Below are positions 62,145 to 64,000 of a DNA stretch of 64,000 bases, one piece after another. Each line of letters starts with the position of its first letter. The stretch's first letter is position 1. Below the pieces are notes generated by a model, which saw nothing but the letters and a program-made list of their open reading frames with translations, did no database searches and had not been told where the DNA came from. Source of the DNA: Victivallis lenta (GTDB lineage Bacteria; Verrucomicrobiota; Lentisphaeria; Victivallales; Victivallaceae); the NCBI RefSeq assembly GCF_009695545.1, contig NZ_VUNS01000002.1, forward strand, positions 372,001-436,000, read 5' to 3'. A program made the translations under genes and the position numbers.

Positions 62145-64000
62145 ATGCCTCAGACCCGTTTTATCACACCCATTCTCTTCGCGCTGGCGGCGACAGCCGC
62201 AGCCGCCGAGGTTGCCTTTCAGAACGGTTCCTTCGAACAGGGGACCGGCGGTTACTGGATCAACCGCCCGGCCGCCGTCCGCGTCGATTCGACCGACTCG
62301 ACCGACGGCATGCAGTGCATTGCGATCACGCCGCCGGAGACCGGAACCACCAGCGTCGTGCAAGGAGTGAAACTTGTTCCGGATACGGTTTACGTGGTCT
62401 CGTTCGATGCACGGGCCGGCGTTCCGGCGAACGGGCCGCAGCTGACCATGGCCGCCATGCTGCAGGGCGACAAGCCGATCGCCTTTTTCGAGGGCTCCGC
62501 CGAGCAGAAGAAAGCGCTCGCCACACCGGCGGCAGTCACCGACAAATGGCAGACCTTCACGCAAAAAATCGGACCGGTCCCCGCCACAGTGCAGGGCAAA
62601 ACGGTCAAAAAGCTCATGCTCTACTGGAATGTGAAACCGGGCGAACCCGGTTCCCGCCTCTTCCTCGACAACATCAGAATCACGGCCGAAGCCGCCGCTC
62701 CGCAGAGCACCCCGCAGAGCGTGCCGGAAAAGGGTGGCGCGAAACCGGCGGCCCAAGGCTCCGGGCTGCTGAAAAACGGCTCTTTCGAACAGGGGACCGG
62801 CGGATACTGGATCAACCGCGCCGCCGCGGTCAAAATCGAAAAGGAGGATGCCAGCGACGGCAGACAGAGTCTCCGCATCGACCCGCCGGCCGGAGCGACG
62901 GTCAACGTGACGCAGGGGACGAAATACCAGCCCGGTCAGGTCTACGTGATCTCGTTCGACGCGCGTTCGACCGTGCCGGAGGGCGGCCCGCTGCTCACGG
63001 TGAGCGCGATGATGCAGGGCGACAAACCGATCGCCTTCTTCCCCGGCGTCGGCGCGCAGAAAGCCGCACTCAAAACGCCGGTCGCACTGACCGACAAATG
63101 GCAGAATTTCACGCTGAAGATCGGCCCGTTCCCGCCGGAGGCGATGGGGCGCGCGGTCAAAAACATCCTGTTCTACTGGAATGTGAAGCAGGGAGACACG
63201 CCCGCGCAGCTGCTGCTCGACAACCTGCGGCTCACGACCGAACCGGCCGCCGCCGGAGACGAAACCGGCGGCGCGGAGGCCCCCGCGGGGGCGATCCGCT
63301 TCGAACTGCCGGACCCGGTGCGCATTTATGAATCCGTCCCGGCATTTACGGTCCGTGCGGAGGTCGGCAAAGGACAGCTCCGGGTGACCGGGACCGACGC
63401 CTTCGGCCGCCGGCTGTTCGCCACGGAGGGGAAGCCCGGCGAACCGAAGCTCGCCGTCACGCTCCCCGGCCCCGACTACTACGCCCTCCGCGCCGAGGTC
63501 GTCGAGAACGGCAAAACCGTAAAATCGGCGGAGACCTCGCTGATGGTGACGACGCCGCTGCCGGGAGACTACTATTCGACGCCGCACCCCGCCTTCGGCG
63601 TCTGGGGCGGGTTGACTCCGGAGCTTCGCCGGATTGCCGGGGCCAAATGGGACCGGCAACTTTTTTTTACCTTCTTCCAGAAACCGGACGCCGCAGCGGA
63701 ACCTCCCGGCGCGGATAAACTCGCCGCCCGCGAGCCGGTCAAAATCATCCGCTGCATGAACGTCATGCACCCGTTCAAGAAGATGGTGCCGTACACCGCG
63801 GCGGAACTCGAAGAGCAGCGGGCGAAACTCACGAAGGAGATCGTCTCGCGCCGCGGCCTGGTCGATGTATGGGAGACCCAGAACGAACCGATGGTCGGCG
63901 AAAACTTCCACGGCACCATGAAGGACGTCATGGACATCATCCGCATGGAGAGCGAGGTCGTCCGCAAACACGATCCGGGCCGTCCCGTCGCCGGAATCTG
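62145..64000 (+). CDS. Secreted glycosidase with two tandem carbohydrate-binding domains (module D, 3'-truncated by window)
   Basis: The frame is open from ATG 62145 (AAGGAG upstream) to the window end, giving over 618 residues. A signal peptide covers residues 1-21. Two homologous carbohydrate-binding-like sandwiches follow, ~24-180 and ~206-365, both starting NGSFEQGTGGYWINR and sharing MQGDKPIAFF, separated by a Pro/Gln linker. Then come an Ig-like segment and the beginning of a TIM barrel (HPAFGVWGGLTPELRR); VDVWETQNEPMVGE has the predicted acid/base Glu (about 581). The CBMs look like the CBM4/9/22 type. It is the enzyme of module D. Family and substrate remain open. Confidence 0.85.
   Translation, partial: MPQTRFITPILFALAATAAAAEVAFQNGSFEQGTGGYWINRPAAVRVDSTDSTDGMQCIAITPPETGTTSVVQGVKLVPDTVYVVSFDARAGVPANGPQLTMAAMLQGDKPIAFFEGSAEQKKALATPAAVTDKWQTFTQKIGPVPATVQGKTVKKLMLYWNVKPGEPGSRLFLDNIRITAEAAAPQSTPQSVPEKGGAKPAAQGSGLLKNGSFEQGTGGYWINRAAAVKIEKEDASDGRQSLRIDPPAGATVNVTQGTKYQPGQVYVISFDARSTVPEGGPLLTVSAMMQGDKPIAFFPGVGAQKAALKTPVALTDKWQNFTLKIGPFPPEAMGRAVKNILFYWNVKQGDTPAQLLLDNLRLTTEPAAAGDETGGAEAPAGAIRFELPDPVRIYESVPAFTVRAEVGKGQLRVTGTDAFGRRLFATEGKPGEPKLAVTLPGPDYYALRAEVVENGKTVKSAETSLMVTTPLPGDYYSTPHPAFGVWGGLTPELRRIAGAKWDRQLFFTFFQKPDAAAEPPGADKLAAREPVKIIRCMNVMHPFKKMVPYTAAELEEQRAKLTKEIVSRRGLVDVWETQNEPMVGENFHGTMKDVMDIIRMESEVVRKHDPGRPVAGI

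Noticed and set aside
62097-63971. 624-codon open frame on the minus strand
   Set aside because: Antisense to the truncated module D glycosidase, which has a signal peptide and tandem binding domains.

Overview
The window is a GC-rich, gene-dense bacterial chromosome segment. It most resembles the Victivallales (phylum Lentisphaerota, PVC superphylum). I infer this from six pseudopilin-like proteins sharing the near-identical core [19 protein letters not shown], many large secreted glycoside hydrolases with sugar-binding domains, LacI/GntR-type sugar regulators, and an LpxL-type acyltransferase that implies a Gram-negative envelope. No 16S or marker-gene comparison was possible, so the taxonomy is inference.

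Layout. 1-5.5 kb: the end of an unknown gene, a ClC channel, a MarR regulator, an ADP-ribosylglycohydrolase-fold protein and a DUF421 membrane protein. 5.6-11.1 kb (minus strand): module A, regulator, pseudopilin and a 1143-aa secreted glycosidase. 11.4-13.7 kb: an MscS channel and a sugar isomerase/epimerase. 14.0-22.5 kb: module B (minus strand), a GntR/LacI hybrid regulator, two tandemly duplicated pseudopilins, a LamG protein and a 966-aa secreted glycosidase, divergent from a cytoplasmic GH2 enzyme. 22.8-29.7 kb (minus strand): an operon of a GT-C-like membrane protein, folD and an RND efflux pair. 29.8-38.2 kb: a GH99-like protein, then module C, regulator, pseudopilin, glycosidase-like protein, exported metallo-beta-lactamase-fold protein and MFS sugar transporter. 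38.4-41.1 kb: a FadR-type regulator, an HpcH/HpaI aldolase and a sialidase-fold protein. 41.1-53.6 kb: mostly housekeeping and envelope genes, including an LpxL-like acyltransferase, a TSCPD protein, leuS, a LacI regulator, a nucleotidyltransferase-like protein, an unusual lipoprotein-size-independent exported FlgO/archaemetzincin-like fusion, an L,D-transpeptidase, a pentapeptide-repeat protein, two META-domain lipoproteins and a Xer recombinase. 53.8-58.6 kb: an ArcD-like antiporter and two secretin-like paralogues. 59.3-64.0 kb: module D, LacI regulator, two pseudopilins and a glycosidase with tandem carbohydrate-binding domains that runs off the window.

The main pattern is a repeated cassette. 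One sugar-sensing regulator, with palindromic or repeated operator-like sites at its own promoter, is followed by one or two short pseudopilins and then large exported glycosidases. It occurs four times here, in unrelated versions. No SusC/SusD pair is present, so these look like an alternative kind of polysaccharide-utilisation locus in which a pseudopilin takes a fixed place next to the enzyme. The two secretin paralogues could belong to a matching export or surface machinery, but no ATPase, inner-membrane platform or prepilin peptidase lies in the window.

Other points of interest are a 136-bp dispersed repeat present twice in opposite orientation (22600-22735 and 38187-38322), an archaemetzincin-like domain that keeps its structural cysteines but has lost the catalytic HExxH, and several promoters whose operator-like palindromes can be read directly from the sequence.
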